Assembly: GCA_023614405.1 (NCBI GenBank)
Contig: CM042688.1
Location: forward strand, 377,815,331-377,879,330
Direction of reading: 5' to 3'
Length of the DNA stretch: 64,000 nt
Origin: Avena insularis
Lineage: Eukaryota; Streptophyta; Magnoliopsida; Poales; Poaceae
How positions within the stretch are numbered: position 1 is the stretch's first letter; each line of letters opens with the position of its first letter. The notes under the pieces were generated by a model. The model saw nothing but the letters and a program-made list of their open reading frames with translations, did no database searches and had not been told where the DNA came from. The position numbers and the translations under genes are program-made. Of the stretch, positions 35,516-46,079 are shown piece after piece.

Positions 35516-36131
35516 ATTAGCCCAAAGGGTAGTGTAACAAAGCAGAAGGTTCCGAAAGGGGCTATGAATGAAGTTTTGACTTTGTCTGATTCCTTCATCC
35601 GGATTTGATGATAACCGGAATATGCATTGAGAAAACATAGGAGTTCCGAGCCTGCTGTAGAGTCGATAACTTGATCAGTTCTAGGCAGAGTGAACGGATC
35701 TTTGGGAAGAGCCTTGTTCAAGTCGGTATAATCAACACACATCCTTAATTTAGTGGTGTCCTTTTTAGGGACCATTACAGGATTGGCCGACCACTCAGTG
35801 TGGATGACCTCTTCTATGAATCCGGCTAACTCGAGCCGGGCTAGTTCCTTAGTTATTGCTTTTCTCTTTTCATCACCAAAATGTCATAAGGAATTTTTGA
35901 CGGGTTTAACATTTGGGTGTATGTTTAGAGAGTGCTCTGCAAGTTCCCTAGGTACTCTGATCATGTTGGATGGCTACCATGCGAAGATATCTTGATTGGC
36001 TTGGAGGAACTTGACGAGCGCGCTTTCCTATGCGCTATCTAAACGTACACCTATCCGAGTCACCTTGGAGGGATCATCATCCTTCAATGGAGTCTTCTTC
36101 GTCTCTTCTGATGCCTTGAACTCCGGATTCG
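35516..36131 (-). pseudogene. N-terminal part of reverse transcriptase of the Tat-clade element, palm deleted
   Basis: Reads LARLELAGFIEEVIH, then VPKKDTTKLRMCVDYTDLNK, then YSGYHQIRM and FGTFCFVTLPFGL. Directly after LPFGL the sequence jumps to the connection domain; the segment with the YxDD active site, normally about 90-150 residues, is missing. In-frame stops lie at about 35975 and 35885. Interrupted on the right by the Athila-like element at 36137, and continues at 45553. Confidence 0.8.
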
Positions 36132-36136
36132 GCTTT
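36132..36136 (+). repeat. target-site duplicate of the Athila-like element, left copy
   Basis: GCTTT, repeated at 45548-45552. Confidence 0.88.
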
Positions 36137-37538
36137 TGATGAATGCAAGTGCACAGATCGTTTGTAGCTAGTTTCAAAATAAAGATATTGATCCCATAGG
36201 GAGCAATAGGCGAAAGACTAAAATGCTTTCAATTATAACTAAATAGAGTACTTAAGAAATAACTTTAAGATGCAAGATAAGTAGAGTTGTTTTTGGGTTT
36301 TTGGTTGAACAAGGAAATTTAAAGTAAAGCAAAACTTAGTGCAGAAAGTAAGAATCGTGCGTGTAATAGAACTTTGGAACTACAATAGGGAAATTGTGTT
36401 CTCAGGGAGTAGCGAATACACCACTAGAAATTTATACTAAGTAATCGAGAGTATTATAACAAATATTCTCATAGTGTGTATGTATGTGGGAGGAGCTCCA
36501 TATATGGAAGATTTGCCAGCAACCGATGCACACACCATCCTCATAACCACAACAGATAGTAATCGACAACCATCGCATTACCACGCTATTTAGGGATTTC
36601 TCCCATGGCATGGACATGGCTTGATGAGTTCTCCTTGGTTCCCCAAGTTAGTACGTAAGGAATAACAACATCTTTATAGTCACAGTAGGTGCTATCATCC
36701 CTCCGTCTACTAACAAGTAATTCCCTCCATCGAGTCCCTATAAGAGGCAAATATTAAGAAGGTGCACTTCTCCTTAATATCAAGATGAAGACAATGAACA
36801 CATACACATAATGATGTATAACATAATAATCTTTATCTCATATCAGTCATATGCTAGGGTTTCTCCATATCCCTAAGAACTAAGGATCTACTCAGACATG
36901 GAGGCAATCAACATCATGGCAACAGTAATGGGAACAATCGTAGATGAATAGTACCTGTACAAATCCACTACGAGTATATGAATTACAACAAGACCTAGAC
37001 AAGATGTAGGTGGGATGGATGAGGATGGTGGTGATGTAGCGGTGGTTGATGAAGATCGATGCCTTAGCCTCCTGGATCTGCACAGGGTGAAGATGGATCC
37101 CCGACAGATGAGTTCCCCCTCCAGATGCCTTCCGGAGGTGAGGTTTCTATGATTTCTGTATGTCGTCTCTCCGAACCAATTGCATGGGGTGAAACTATTT
37201 GATGAGGCGGGGGCGGCGCCAGCTATACGGCCGGAGCTATACATGCGGAGAAAATTCTCCCACCGTATAGTTGGTCGTTACGCTCTCTGCCTCCTTTGTT
37301 TGCTTTTGGTTTTCTTCTGGTATCAATAATATTTCCCAAATAATCGATTTATGTTGTTTTTGACTCCTTTTCTCCTTAGTACATCCACTTCAATAATTGT
37401 ATCCATTGGATCCATCATCTGTCCTGATCCTGGTGAAAACAGACATAAAATGTGTGTGCAAGCGCCGTAAAATACGAAAATCCTACATCTATAATGCAAA
37501 ATAATAATGTAAAAGATGATGCAAATATGCACTCATCA
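36137..37538 (-). repeat. 3' LTR of the Athila-like element (1402 bp)
   Basis: Downstream of the env-position ORF on the minus strand. Contains one CTATACGG...GTATAG hairpin near 37218-37272. Confidence 0.9.
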
Positions 37539-37551
37539 ACTTCCCCAAGCT
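37539..37551 (-). promoter_or_regulatory. polypurine tract of the Athila-like element
   Basis: AGCTTGGGGAAGT on the minus strand directly before the LTR start TGATGAGT. Close to the tract at 4510-4522. Confidence 0.85.
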
Positions 37552-38553
37552 TAGACTCTTGCTCGTCCCGAGCAAGTTTTTAGCTTAATGGATGCGATCC
37601 TCATATCATGAAGCTGAGTCGATAAAATAAATGAGGCAATTGCAGCATGTGTTTATCATGTATGCTATAAGGGAATAAGTTCATGAATAGTACCTTACTC
37701 GAACCATCTGAATCGTATTGGAAGGCTTCCACACCTTAGTTATCAATAGTTCATAAAAGATGAATCTCAACATAATGTAAAAGAATCCGGTTCAACCGAA
37801 TGAGTTAACAAGGTAGTCCCAAGTGTTTTAGGATCAACGTATTCACTTGGGGTTCAAAATCTCAAAAGTGTCTCTTTGTCATACTACAATACAGTGGCAT
37901 ATGCCTATTTGCTCTTTGCACATTCGCTCTTTTTCTTCTTTTCTTTTTATTTTCTTTTGCATATATGCTCACACATTTGTTTTAAGTGCTGTGCAAAGGA
38001 GCTAGCCATATATTCCACTTCATGTAGGATTTCAAAGTTCAACGATCTCAATTATCAAATTCCAATTGTATATGAAACATTCTTATGACTTGAGATTCTA
38101 CCATGACTTGCTCTCACTCTATTTAGATAGCACTTCATTTTCCTTTGTTCGAGGTTTTCTTTTTCAACTTTAATTGTACAGATAATTTTTATTTGTGAAT
38201 CAAACCCTAATCTTACAGCATATTGACCAAATTATGTGTATGTGTTCCATTAATACCAATGGTGTGAAAGGCTCCTATCGCTATCATCAAGTGCAAGTAA
38301 AATTATACTCAAGCCATTCATATATCGATAAATAAAACACAAACTCAATATTGCTCCAATAATAATAAACTCGGAATTTCATAGAAGGGATCGACTATTC
38401 CTGAAGGGAATTCTAATGATGCAAAATTTATTTCTAGTTTGAACCAATGCAAAAACTGTAATGTAGAACTTATAAGAGAGATTACAAGGTCTTTAAAGAT
38501 CTCCCCAAGCTTGGAATCAAGACAGGCGGGATCAATTAACTCCTTGTAGATAC
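37552..38553 (-). other. 3' untranslated region of the Athila-like element
   Basis: About 1 kb without a frame, related in style to 2608-4509. A second purine-rich AGCTTGGGGAGA lies at about 38500-38515, just after the ORF stop. Confidence 0.6.
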
Positions 38554-39150
38554 CTATTCCTCCTCTTGGGTAGATGGAGTGTCACCTTCTTCCTTTATGT
38601 TTCCCGCTTTAACTATGCTTTCAAAGCGAATGCTGAGCTTGGCCATGTCATATTGGAGCATCAACATTTTACTCTTGATGAATTTCTTCTCATCTGTTAA
38701 CTCAAAGGTAGTTTTAATCAAGAAACCAACTCTACCATCGATTACATTGACCTTCTTCTCAAGGTCTTTTCTCATCATCCAGTTGGAGTCAATCCCTTCT
38801 CCATTTGTTTCAACACATGCCTTAGAAGCCTTTTCTAACTCACAGATCTTATCATGAATCTCATGTTGCCACACCTTCTTAGGTTTAAGAGGTGATGGAC
38901 CAAGAGGAGGTTTATAATAGGATCCTATGTTGTAATGATAAGGATTAGGGAGGTACTCATCCTTGTTCCTTCCCTGCTCAGCTTTTCTCATCATCTCCAT
39001 CCTCTGTGGGAACAGGTCCTCCCAATTTGGGAGAGGCTTGATCTCTAGGCCGGATGATGACGATGATCCTTTAGGTTCTGCTTCCTCGATCCTCTTCACG
39101 GGCTTCTCATCTTTCTTCTTCCAGACCTGGTTGACGTGGAAGGGCTGCAT
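38554..39150 (-). CDS. ORF in env position of the Athila-like element, 198 aa, function unknown
   Basis: ATG at 39148-39150, stop at 38554. The protein starts MQPFHVNQVWKKKDEKP, has an acidic and Ser-rich patch, a PYHYNIGSYYKPPLGPSP segment, then a long likely coiled coil with KICELEKASKACVE and DLEKKVNVIDGRVGFL, and ends in EEGDTPSTQEEE. No signal peptide or membrane helix. It holds the same place as 2071-2607 in the first Athila-like element and shares the helical acidic style but not clear sequence identity. A TATA box stands about 30 bp upstream. The frame is open although gag and pol of the same copy are broken. Confidence 0.6.
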   Translation of the reverse strand: MQPFHVNQVWKKKDEKPVKRIEEAEPKGSSSSSGLEIKPLPNWEDLFPQRMEMMRKAEQGRNKDEYLPNPYHYNIGSYYKPPLGPSPLKPKKVWQHEIHDKICELEKASKACVETNGEGIDSNWMMRKDLEKKVNVIDGRVGFLIKTTFELTDEKKFIKSKMLMLQYDMAKLSIRFESIVKAGNIKEEGDTPSTQEEE

Positions 39151-39179
39151 GGCTTCGCTGCACGGATGTTATTAGAGGG

Positions 39180-39187
39180 CTTTTATA
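39180..39187 (-). promoter_or_regulatory. TATA box before the env-position ORF
   Basis: TATAAAAG on the minus strand in the context CATCCCTATAAAAGCCCTC. With usual spacing the start would fall only a few bases before the ATG at 39150, so a downstream ATG may be used, or the box may be fortuitous. Confidence 0.45.
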
Positions 39188-39310
39188 GGGATGGTGAGGA
39201 TTTTTCGAGGCTGGGGGCTGTAGCTCTGCGAAAACTTAATGAAAAAGGTTAGATGTAATCAGCTTTAAAAGGAGGGCTCAAAAATCCTAGCCATCTTGCG
39301 TAACGAGAAA

Positions 39311-39858
39311 CTATACGGGCTCGGCCCGTATAGCTCCCGCCGTATAGCTGTGAACCGACTATAGATTAGATCTACGGCGGAACCGAACTATATGGCCGGA
39401 ACTATGCGGGTGGAACTTTTAATTCCAGCCATATACTTGGTTGTTAAACACTCTATTTCCTCGATTTTTTTTGAAGAAGGGTCAATAACTATACGATCAC
39501 GACTATACGGGTGGAATTTTTAATTCCGGCCAAATAGTTGGTCGTTAAACTCTCAGGATTCCAGAAATTATTTTATCAAGGGTGGAGACAACTATACGAC
39601 CGCGACTATACGGGCGGAATTTTTTATTCCGGCCATATAGTTGGTCGTTAGACTCTCTGTTTCCTCAACATTTTTTTTGGAAAGGGTCGACAACTATATG
39701 ACCGCGACTATACGGGCGGAATTTTTAATTCTGACCGTATAGTTGGTCGTTAAACTCTCAGTACCTTTCAAGGACGGAAGCGTTGTTGTCGTGACAACTA
39801 TACGGTCAAAACTATACGATTGAAATTTTTATTCCTGCCATATAGTTGGTTGTTAAAC
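39311..39858 (-). repeat. array of about six hairpin units upstream of the env-position ORF
   Basis: Units of about 100 bp each hold an inverted repeat: ACTATACGGGCGGAAT, a T-rich loop, then ATTCCGGCCATATAGT, followed by TGGTCGTTA and CTCT. The unit nearest the ORF is a perfect 10-bp stem (39311-39320 with 39324-39333). The same module occurs once in each LTR (about 37218-37272 and 45236-45295), where arms end GGAGAA/TTCTCC instead. Confidence 0.8.
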
Positions 39859-40138
39859 CTTCTGTGTCCACCAAATTCTGCTTCTCCAAGTATTCTTTAT
39901 TAATCTGAAACTTAACGAAATATAGAGTTTTGACAGAGAAATGTCAGCTTAGAATTTCGACCAATTTTGGCATCATCCATTTTCCTTCTTCTTTGCTAGA
40001 GCATGAATAATTTTCATTAAAACAATACTTCATCTAGACTTTAACTGAGAATTTTAAAAACTTACTCAACCTTTATTTCACATGGGTTGCCTCCCATGAA
40101 GCGCTCTTTTATGGTCAATATCTTGACTGTAGTACCAC

Positions 40139-41432
40139 TTATTCCGTCTTGAGTCCATTCTTCTTGTAATTGCCGTTCTTCATGTATTTTCGCTTTATCA
40201 CTTCTTCGGGGGTGCTCAATTCTATAATGATTGCACTTATATCTTCTTTCACCCGATAATGCTTCAAGCGTTGTCCATTTACCACCCATTGAAGAAAGGG
40301 TGTTTTTCCTTGGAGCTTCACTGCTCCTGACGAATAGGCTTCTTCAACTACATATGGACCTTCCCACTTTGACCTGAGTTTTCCTGGAAACAACTTAAGA
40401 CAAGAATTATAGAACAACACTTCGTATCCACTTTTAAAAAAATTATTCTATATTTTTCTATCATGCCATCTTTTAACTCTTTCCTTAAACAACCTAGCAT
40501 TCTCATAGGCTTCACTTCTAAACTCATCTAAAGCATTCATATCTAATAAACACTTTTCTCCTGCTGCTTTGAGATCATAATTTAGATTCTTGATTGCCCA
40601 AAAAGCTTGGTGTTCTAGTTCTAATGGTAAATGACATGCCTTACCGTACACCATCTTATAAGGTGTCATACCCATTGGATTTTTAAACGCAGTACAGTAT
40701 GCCCATAGAGTATCGTTTAACTTGTATGACCAATCCTTCCTTGATTTGTCCATCGTCTTCTCGAGTATGGTCTTTAGTTCTCTATTTGAGAGTTCCACCT
40801 GACCACTTGTTTGGGGGTGATATGGCGAAGCAACGCGGTGAGTTACTCCATACTTGCTGAGGATTTTCCTGAAAGTCCCTTCATAAAATGAGAACCACCA
40901 TCAGTAATTAAAAATCTAGGAACTCCAAACCTGGGGAATATGACATCCTTGATCATCTTCACTGAGGTAGCTGCATCTGCATGATTTGTTGGGATGGCTT
41001 CAACCCACTTAGTAACATAGTCAACAGCAACAAGAATATGAGTATAACCGTTTGACTCTATAATGGCCCCATGTAATCCATTCCCCATACATCAAAGGGT
41101 TCAATTATTATACTATAATTCATCGACATTTCTTGTCTCCTACCTATATTACCTCTTCTTTGTCAAGCATCGTAGTATTCCACATACCTGTGTGCATCCT
41201 TGAGCAAGGTGGGCCAATAGAATCCGGATTGAAGTACCTTTGCAACATTTCTTTTACGTACATGATGCCCTCCACATGGACTGTCATGACAAGCCTTTAA
41301 TATAGAATTCATTTCGTGATTAGGAACACACTTCCAAATCATTCCGTCAAGTCCATGACGATATAAATACGAATCATCCCAAAAATAATACTTAAGATCG
41401 TTAAAGAATTTCATTCTTTGATTTATTGTCAT
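40139..41432 (-). pseudogene. integrase of the Athila-like element
   Basis: The zinc-binding part (41432-41163) shows H...H and GFYWPTLLKDAHRYV. The catalytic core has the first aspartate in WGMDYMGP (about 41085), the second in ITDGGSHF (about 40895) and the glutamate in LSNRELK (about 40790). The C-terminal part runs 40420-40139 with LRSKWEGPYVV. Stops and frameshifts lie near 41163, 41055, 40850 and 40448. The set of catalytic residues is still visible. Confidence 0.85.
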
Positions 41433-41510
41433 ACCGGGAGGTCAATTTTTTGTTGCTAGATAGTTAGCATAATATGCATACCATGGATCTTCAATATCTA
41501 TCTTTGCTAA

Positions 41511-42229
41511 TTATTCTCCCGGAAATGATTCATTAATAGGTACGGGGTCATTAATTATTCCCTCCATTCTAGAGAGATGATCTACTACCGGATTATCCTT
41601 ACCCCTCCTATCTACTATTTGCAAATCATATTCTTGTAGTAATAAAACCCACCTAATCAACCCGGGCTTAGCACCCTTTTTCACAAGTAGGTGACGCAAA
41701 GCTTGGTGATCCGTATGAATTATTACCTTAGAATTAATTATGTAAGTTCTAAATTTGTCACAAGCAAAAATTATAGCTAGAAACTCTTTTTCTGTAGTAG
41801 AATAATGTTTCTGAATTTTATTAAGAGGTCTACTAGCATAATAAATAACATTTAAATTCTTTCCATCTCTCTATCCCAACATAGCCCCTAAAGCATAATC
41901 ACTAGCATCACACATAATTTCGAAAGGTTCATCCCACTTTGGAGGTTGCATGATAGGTGCTGAAACTAGTTTTTCTTTAAGGTTCTCAAAAGCTACAATG
42001 CAGTCGTGGTCTAAATAGAATGGAGTTTCTTTATCAAGAAGATTGGTAAGGGGCATAGATAGTTTAGCAAAATCTTTTATAAACCTTTTATAAAATCCTG
42101 CATGTCCTAGAAACATTTTTTAAGCTTTTAATGTCCTAAGGTATTGGGAGATTTTCTATAGCATTTATATTAGTTTTATCTATTTCTATCCCCTTCTCCA
42201 AAACCTTGTGCCTGAAAAATTTACCTTAT
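41511..42229 (-). pseudogene. RNase H and end of RT of the Athila-like element
   Basis: Reads ...RHKVLEKGIEIDK, then FLGHAGFYKRFIKDFAKLS, WDEPFEIMCDASDYALGAMLG (first RNase H aspartate), then a TAG, then [15 protein letters not shown] and [11 protein letters not shown], and [12 protein letters not shown]. Frames change near 42120 and 41870 and the part ends at 41511. The upstream joint at about 42245 lacks the RT palm. Confidence 0.85.
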
Positions 42230-42930
42230 CTTTCCATGAAACGACATTGCTCCCAATTCAAAACCAAGTTTGATTGCCTCATATTGTCTGGAAGTTTTTT
42301 CAATTCTATTAGTGGAGGTTCTTTATCACCTGTTCTTACCAGTTCTTCGTAGTCATGTGGATTTTGTGCTTCCGGAATTGAATCAAGGTAATCATCCATG
42401 TCTTCTTTCTTCTCATCATCCGGTGCTTCTTCCCAATTAATCAAATTCCTTTCTAGTTCATCTTGTGGAGTACTGAAATGAATTGTCGCTAGCTCGGCAA
42501 TCATCTTTTCTTCCTTGATATCCTCCACTTCATATGGCCTCTTTTTTAGTTTGGTGAAGTGGAATGTCATTTCTTCTTCTCCAAACTTTAGTGAAATGGT
42601 TTCCTTCTGATTATCCACTCTAGATTTGGTGATGGAAATAAAAGGCCTGCCTAAAATAATAGGGCAAAAAGAATCTCGAGGCATATCAACAATATGAAAA
42701 TCAAGGGGGTACATGAGTGAGCCAATAAAGACATAGATATTTCTGATTACCCCTTCCGGTGTAATATTGGTTTTATTAGACAATTTAACAATAGTGTCTC
42801 CTAGTTCAACATCTGGATTATTTAAGTTGTAGCGAAGTTCTTGATAAAGTGATGTCGGCATAATATTTATGGTGGAAATTTGTTCACAAATTCCATATAA
42901 GAAAGTTTCTCCACAATATATAGGGGTCAT
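42226..42930 (-). pseudogene. protease-like region fused to the RT end by deletion, Athila-like element
   Basis: The frame continues from gag after a TGA (42952-42954). YGICEQISTINIMPTSLYQE stands where Athila-type proteases have a C-D-x-G-A-S motif followed by MP; the aspartate and glycine are not seen. CPIILGRPFIS follows. The protein then runs through an acidic linker into IELKKLPDN, and joins NLVLNWEQCRFM, a sequence that normally comes after the RT active site. The whole palm with YxDD is therefore deleted. Confidence 0.75.
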
Positions 42931-42951
42931 AAGCTTTGAAGTTTCGTTACC

Positions 42952-44028
42952 TCAAACCTTACCTTGGATGAATTCCGAAGTTTCACGGTCTAACATAACC
43001 ACTTCATCTTCCATTATTCGTGCCTCCGTAAGGTCTTTTATTATAACATTATTTATATTTGTAGCTTCGGAATTCCTTTCTGGTTTATTTAGTCTCTTCT
43101 TTATTTGTTCTTCCTCTTTTTGTCTATTTTCAAAGATTCCCCGTATAGGTATCAAGGAGAACTCTTCCATTAGTGCTCTTGCACACTTCTTTTCTTCGAG
43201 AGGTTTACGAGGTTCCCATTCTGTAGGTACCTGCAAATGCCCTGCATAATTCTCAATAATTTTCTTTACTGAGTAAGAATCAATACCGAGGGTTTTAATC
43301 ATTGTATCTGTCCTCTCATTTACACGAAAATCATTAACGCAAGCATATTCTGAAAAACTATTTGTAATATTTTCTTTATCTTTAGAATTTTCATTTGCCT
43401 CTTTCATTTTTATTATTAGATTCCAAGCCTCATCATATGTATAAGATAGAAAAATGCCATTTGAAGCAGAGTCTAGATTCGTCCTATTTTCAATATTTAG
43501 CCCTCCATAAAATGTATGGGTGATCAACCAATTAGGTAAATGATGATGGGGGCAATTATCTAGGTAACTTTTATACCTTAGATATCCTTCATATAAGCCC
43601 TCACTAGGATTATTTTTAAAACTGATAATAATACCTCTCATCCTGTGAGCTTTACTTTCAGAATAATATTTTGATAGGAACTTGGTTGTGAATTCCTCCC
43701 AAGTCCTTAGTGCTTCCGCACAAAAAGATTTATACCAGTCGCAAACATTATTAGAGAGAGTTTATCTAAACAACTGGATTTTAACCATATCAAGATTATA
43801 GTCATCGAAAATAAAGGAACTCAAAATGTCTTCAAAGAATTGTAAGTGTCCATATGGACTTTCTTCATTGGTTCCTGCAAATTTCTTAGAATGTAATAAC
43901 TCAAATAATAAAGGATGGATTTCGACTCCATCCGTATTTATGCTTTTGTTGACAGTTATAAAAGAGTCCATGGGCGAACCCATTTTCCTTACTACCTCAA
44001 GCTGATTTAAATGCTGAGTATTGTCCAT
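42952..44028 (-). pseudogene. gag of the Athila-like element
   Basis: ATG at 44026-44028. The frame runs to 42952 with one TAA at 43762-43764. Reads MDNTQHLNQLEVV, SPYGHLQFFEDILSSF, then after the stop the classic WYKSFCAEALRTWEEF and F..KYYSESKA motifs of plant Gypsy Gag, then LPNWLITHTFYGGL. A charged region with RALMEEFSLIPIRG and a Lys/Glu-rich tail follows. No zinc knuckle seen. Confidence 0.8.
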
Positions 44029-44111
44029 TGTTGTGGTCCTGCAACTTCAAGTAAACATTAGTACAACGAAAGTAAATAACTAAAAGTAAAGTGACTTATA
44101 GCGCTAAGCTC

Positions 44112-44129
44112 CCCGGCAATGGCGCCAGA
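44112..44129 (-). promoter_or_regulatory. primer binding site (tRNA-Asp type) of the Athila-like element
   Basis: TGGCGCCATTGCCGGGGA on the minus strand, a few bases inside the 5' LTR border. It matches the tRNA-Asp form known from Athila elements with one difference. Confidence 0.82.
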
Positions 44130-44137
44130 AAATAGCT

Positions 44138-45547
44138 TGATGAATGCAAGTACACAGATTGTTTGTAGCTAGTTTCAAAATAAATATATCATATCGATCC
44201 CATGGGGAGCAGTAGGCGAAAGACTAAAATGCTTTTAATTATAACTAAATGGAGCACTTAAGAAATAACTTTAAGATGCAAGATAAGTAGAGTTGTTTTT
44301 GGGTTTTTGGTTGAACAAGGTAATTTAAAGTAAAGCAAAACTTAATGCAGAAAGTAAGAATCACGCGTGTAATAGAACTTTGGAACTACAATAGGGAAAA
44401 TGCGTTCTCAAGGAGTAGTGGATACACCACTAGAAATTTAGACTAACTAATCCAGAGTATTATAACGAATATTCTCATAGTGTGTATGTATGTGGGAGGA
44501 GCTCGATATATGGATGATTTGCCAGCAACCGCTGCACACATCATCCTCATAACCACAACACACAGTAACCGACAACCATCGCATTACCGCGCTATTAAGG
44601 GATTTCTCCCATGGCATGGACATGGCTTGATGAGTTCTCCTTGGTTCCCCAAGTTAGTACATAAGGAATAACAACATCTTTATAGTCACAGTAAGTGTTA
44701 TCATACCTCCGTCTACTAACAAGTAATCCCCTCCATCTAGTCCCCATAAGAGGCAAATATTAAGAAGGTGCACTTCTCCTTAATACCAAGATGAAGACAA
44801 CTAACACATACACATAATGATGTATAACATAATAATCTTATCTCATCTCAGTCATATGCTAGGGTTTCTCCATCTCCCCAAGAACTAAGGATCTACTAAA
44901 AAATGGGGGCAATCAACATCATGGCAACAGTAATGGGAACAATCATAGATGAATAGTACTTGTATAAATCCACAACGAGTATAGGAATTACAACAAGATC
45001 TAAACAATATGTAGGTGGGATGGATGAGGATGGTGGTGATGCAGCGGTGGTTGATGAAGATCGATGCCTTATCCTCCTTGATCTTCGTAGGGTGAAGATG
45101 GGTCTCCGATGGATGAGTTCCCCCTCTAGATGCCTTCTGGAGGTGAGGTTTCTACGATTTCTGGGTGTTCTGTATGTCGTATCTCTGAACCAATAGCACT
45201 GGGTGAAACTATTTGACGAGGCGGAGGTGGCGCCAGCTATACGGCCGGAGCTATACGAGCGGAGAAAATTCTCCCGCTGTATAGTTGGTCGTTACGTTCT
45301 CTGCCTCCTTTGTTCGCTTCTGGTTTTCTTTTGGTATTAATAATATTTCCCAAATAAGCAATTTACCTTGTATCCATTGGATCCATCAGTACAACTGCTT
45401 CAATAATTGTATCCATTGGATCCATCATCTATCCTGATCCTGGTGAAACAGACATAAAATGTGTGCGCAAGCACCGTAAAATACCAAAATCCTACATCTA
45501 TAATGCAAAATAATAATGTAAAACATGATGCAAATATGCACTTATCA
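44138..45547 (-). repeat. 5' LTR of the Athila-like element (1410 bp)
   Basis: Contains one hairpin of the CTATACGG type (about 45236-45295) and a short local duplication of GTATCCATTGGATCCATCA (about 45370 and 45410) that the other LTR has once. Confidence 0.9.
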
Positions 45548-45552
45548 GCTTT
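45548..45552 (+). repeat. target-site duplicate of the Athila-like element, right copy
   Basis: GCTTT, as at 36132-36136. Confidence 0.88.
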
Positions 45553-46079
45553 GTCACCTCCTTCTTCGTCGCAGGCATCTCGGACGGGTCGATGGTCTTC
45601 TTGATCTCCTGGTACTCCTAGGCGTGTAGTACGGCTTCAGCGAAGGCAGCATTTCCATCGTCGCACTCTCGTGCTTTCTTTGGGTCTCCCCTGATGGTGA
45701 TCACGCCCTTGGGACCTAGAATTTTCATCATATTATAAATGTAACACGGATGAGCCATTAAAGCCAAGTAAGCCAGTCGTTCGAAGATAGCGTGATATGC
45801 GCTCTTTAATGGGACCACTTCGAAAGAAAGTGCTTCCGTCCGGTAGTTTCTTGGAGTTCGAAAAGTAACATCCAAAGTGATTTCTCCTAGGGAATTTGCT
45901 TGTCTTGCTGGGACAACTCCGTGAAATATCACGTAGCTGTGATTTAGCCGAGTTTCCGAGATCCTCATCCGACACAGCTTCTCGATGTAGATGATGTTGA
46001 TGCTGCTGCCCCCGTCCATGAGGGTCTTGGAGAAACCATAGCCATCAATTAGTGGATTGACGACTAACGCGTACTTTCC
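45553..46079 (-). pseudogene. protease region of the Tat-clade element
   Basis: Frame 46019-45618 begins MDGGSSINIIYIEKLC, the D-G-G-S form of the active site typical of Tat proteases, then SLGEITLDVTF and YHAIFERLAY, followed by a Lys/Arg-rich linker toward RT. Continues to the left of the Athila-like insertion at 36131. Confidence 0.8.

Larger units (their letters stand above)
36137..45547 (-). mobile_element. Athila-like Gypsy retrotransposon, 9411 bp, complete structure, decayed
   Basis: LTRs at 36137-37538 and 44138-45547, both TGATGAATGC...ATCA, with target duplicate GCTTT on both sides. On the minus strand: a primer site of tRNA-Asp type, gag, AP-like region, a deleted RT, RNase H, integrase, an array of hairpins, an env-position ORF and a polypurine tract. 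It entered the RT gene of the Tat host. By eye about 7% of the first 310 LTR positions differ. Confidence 0.92.
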
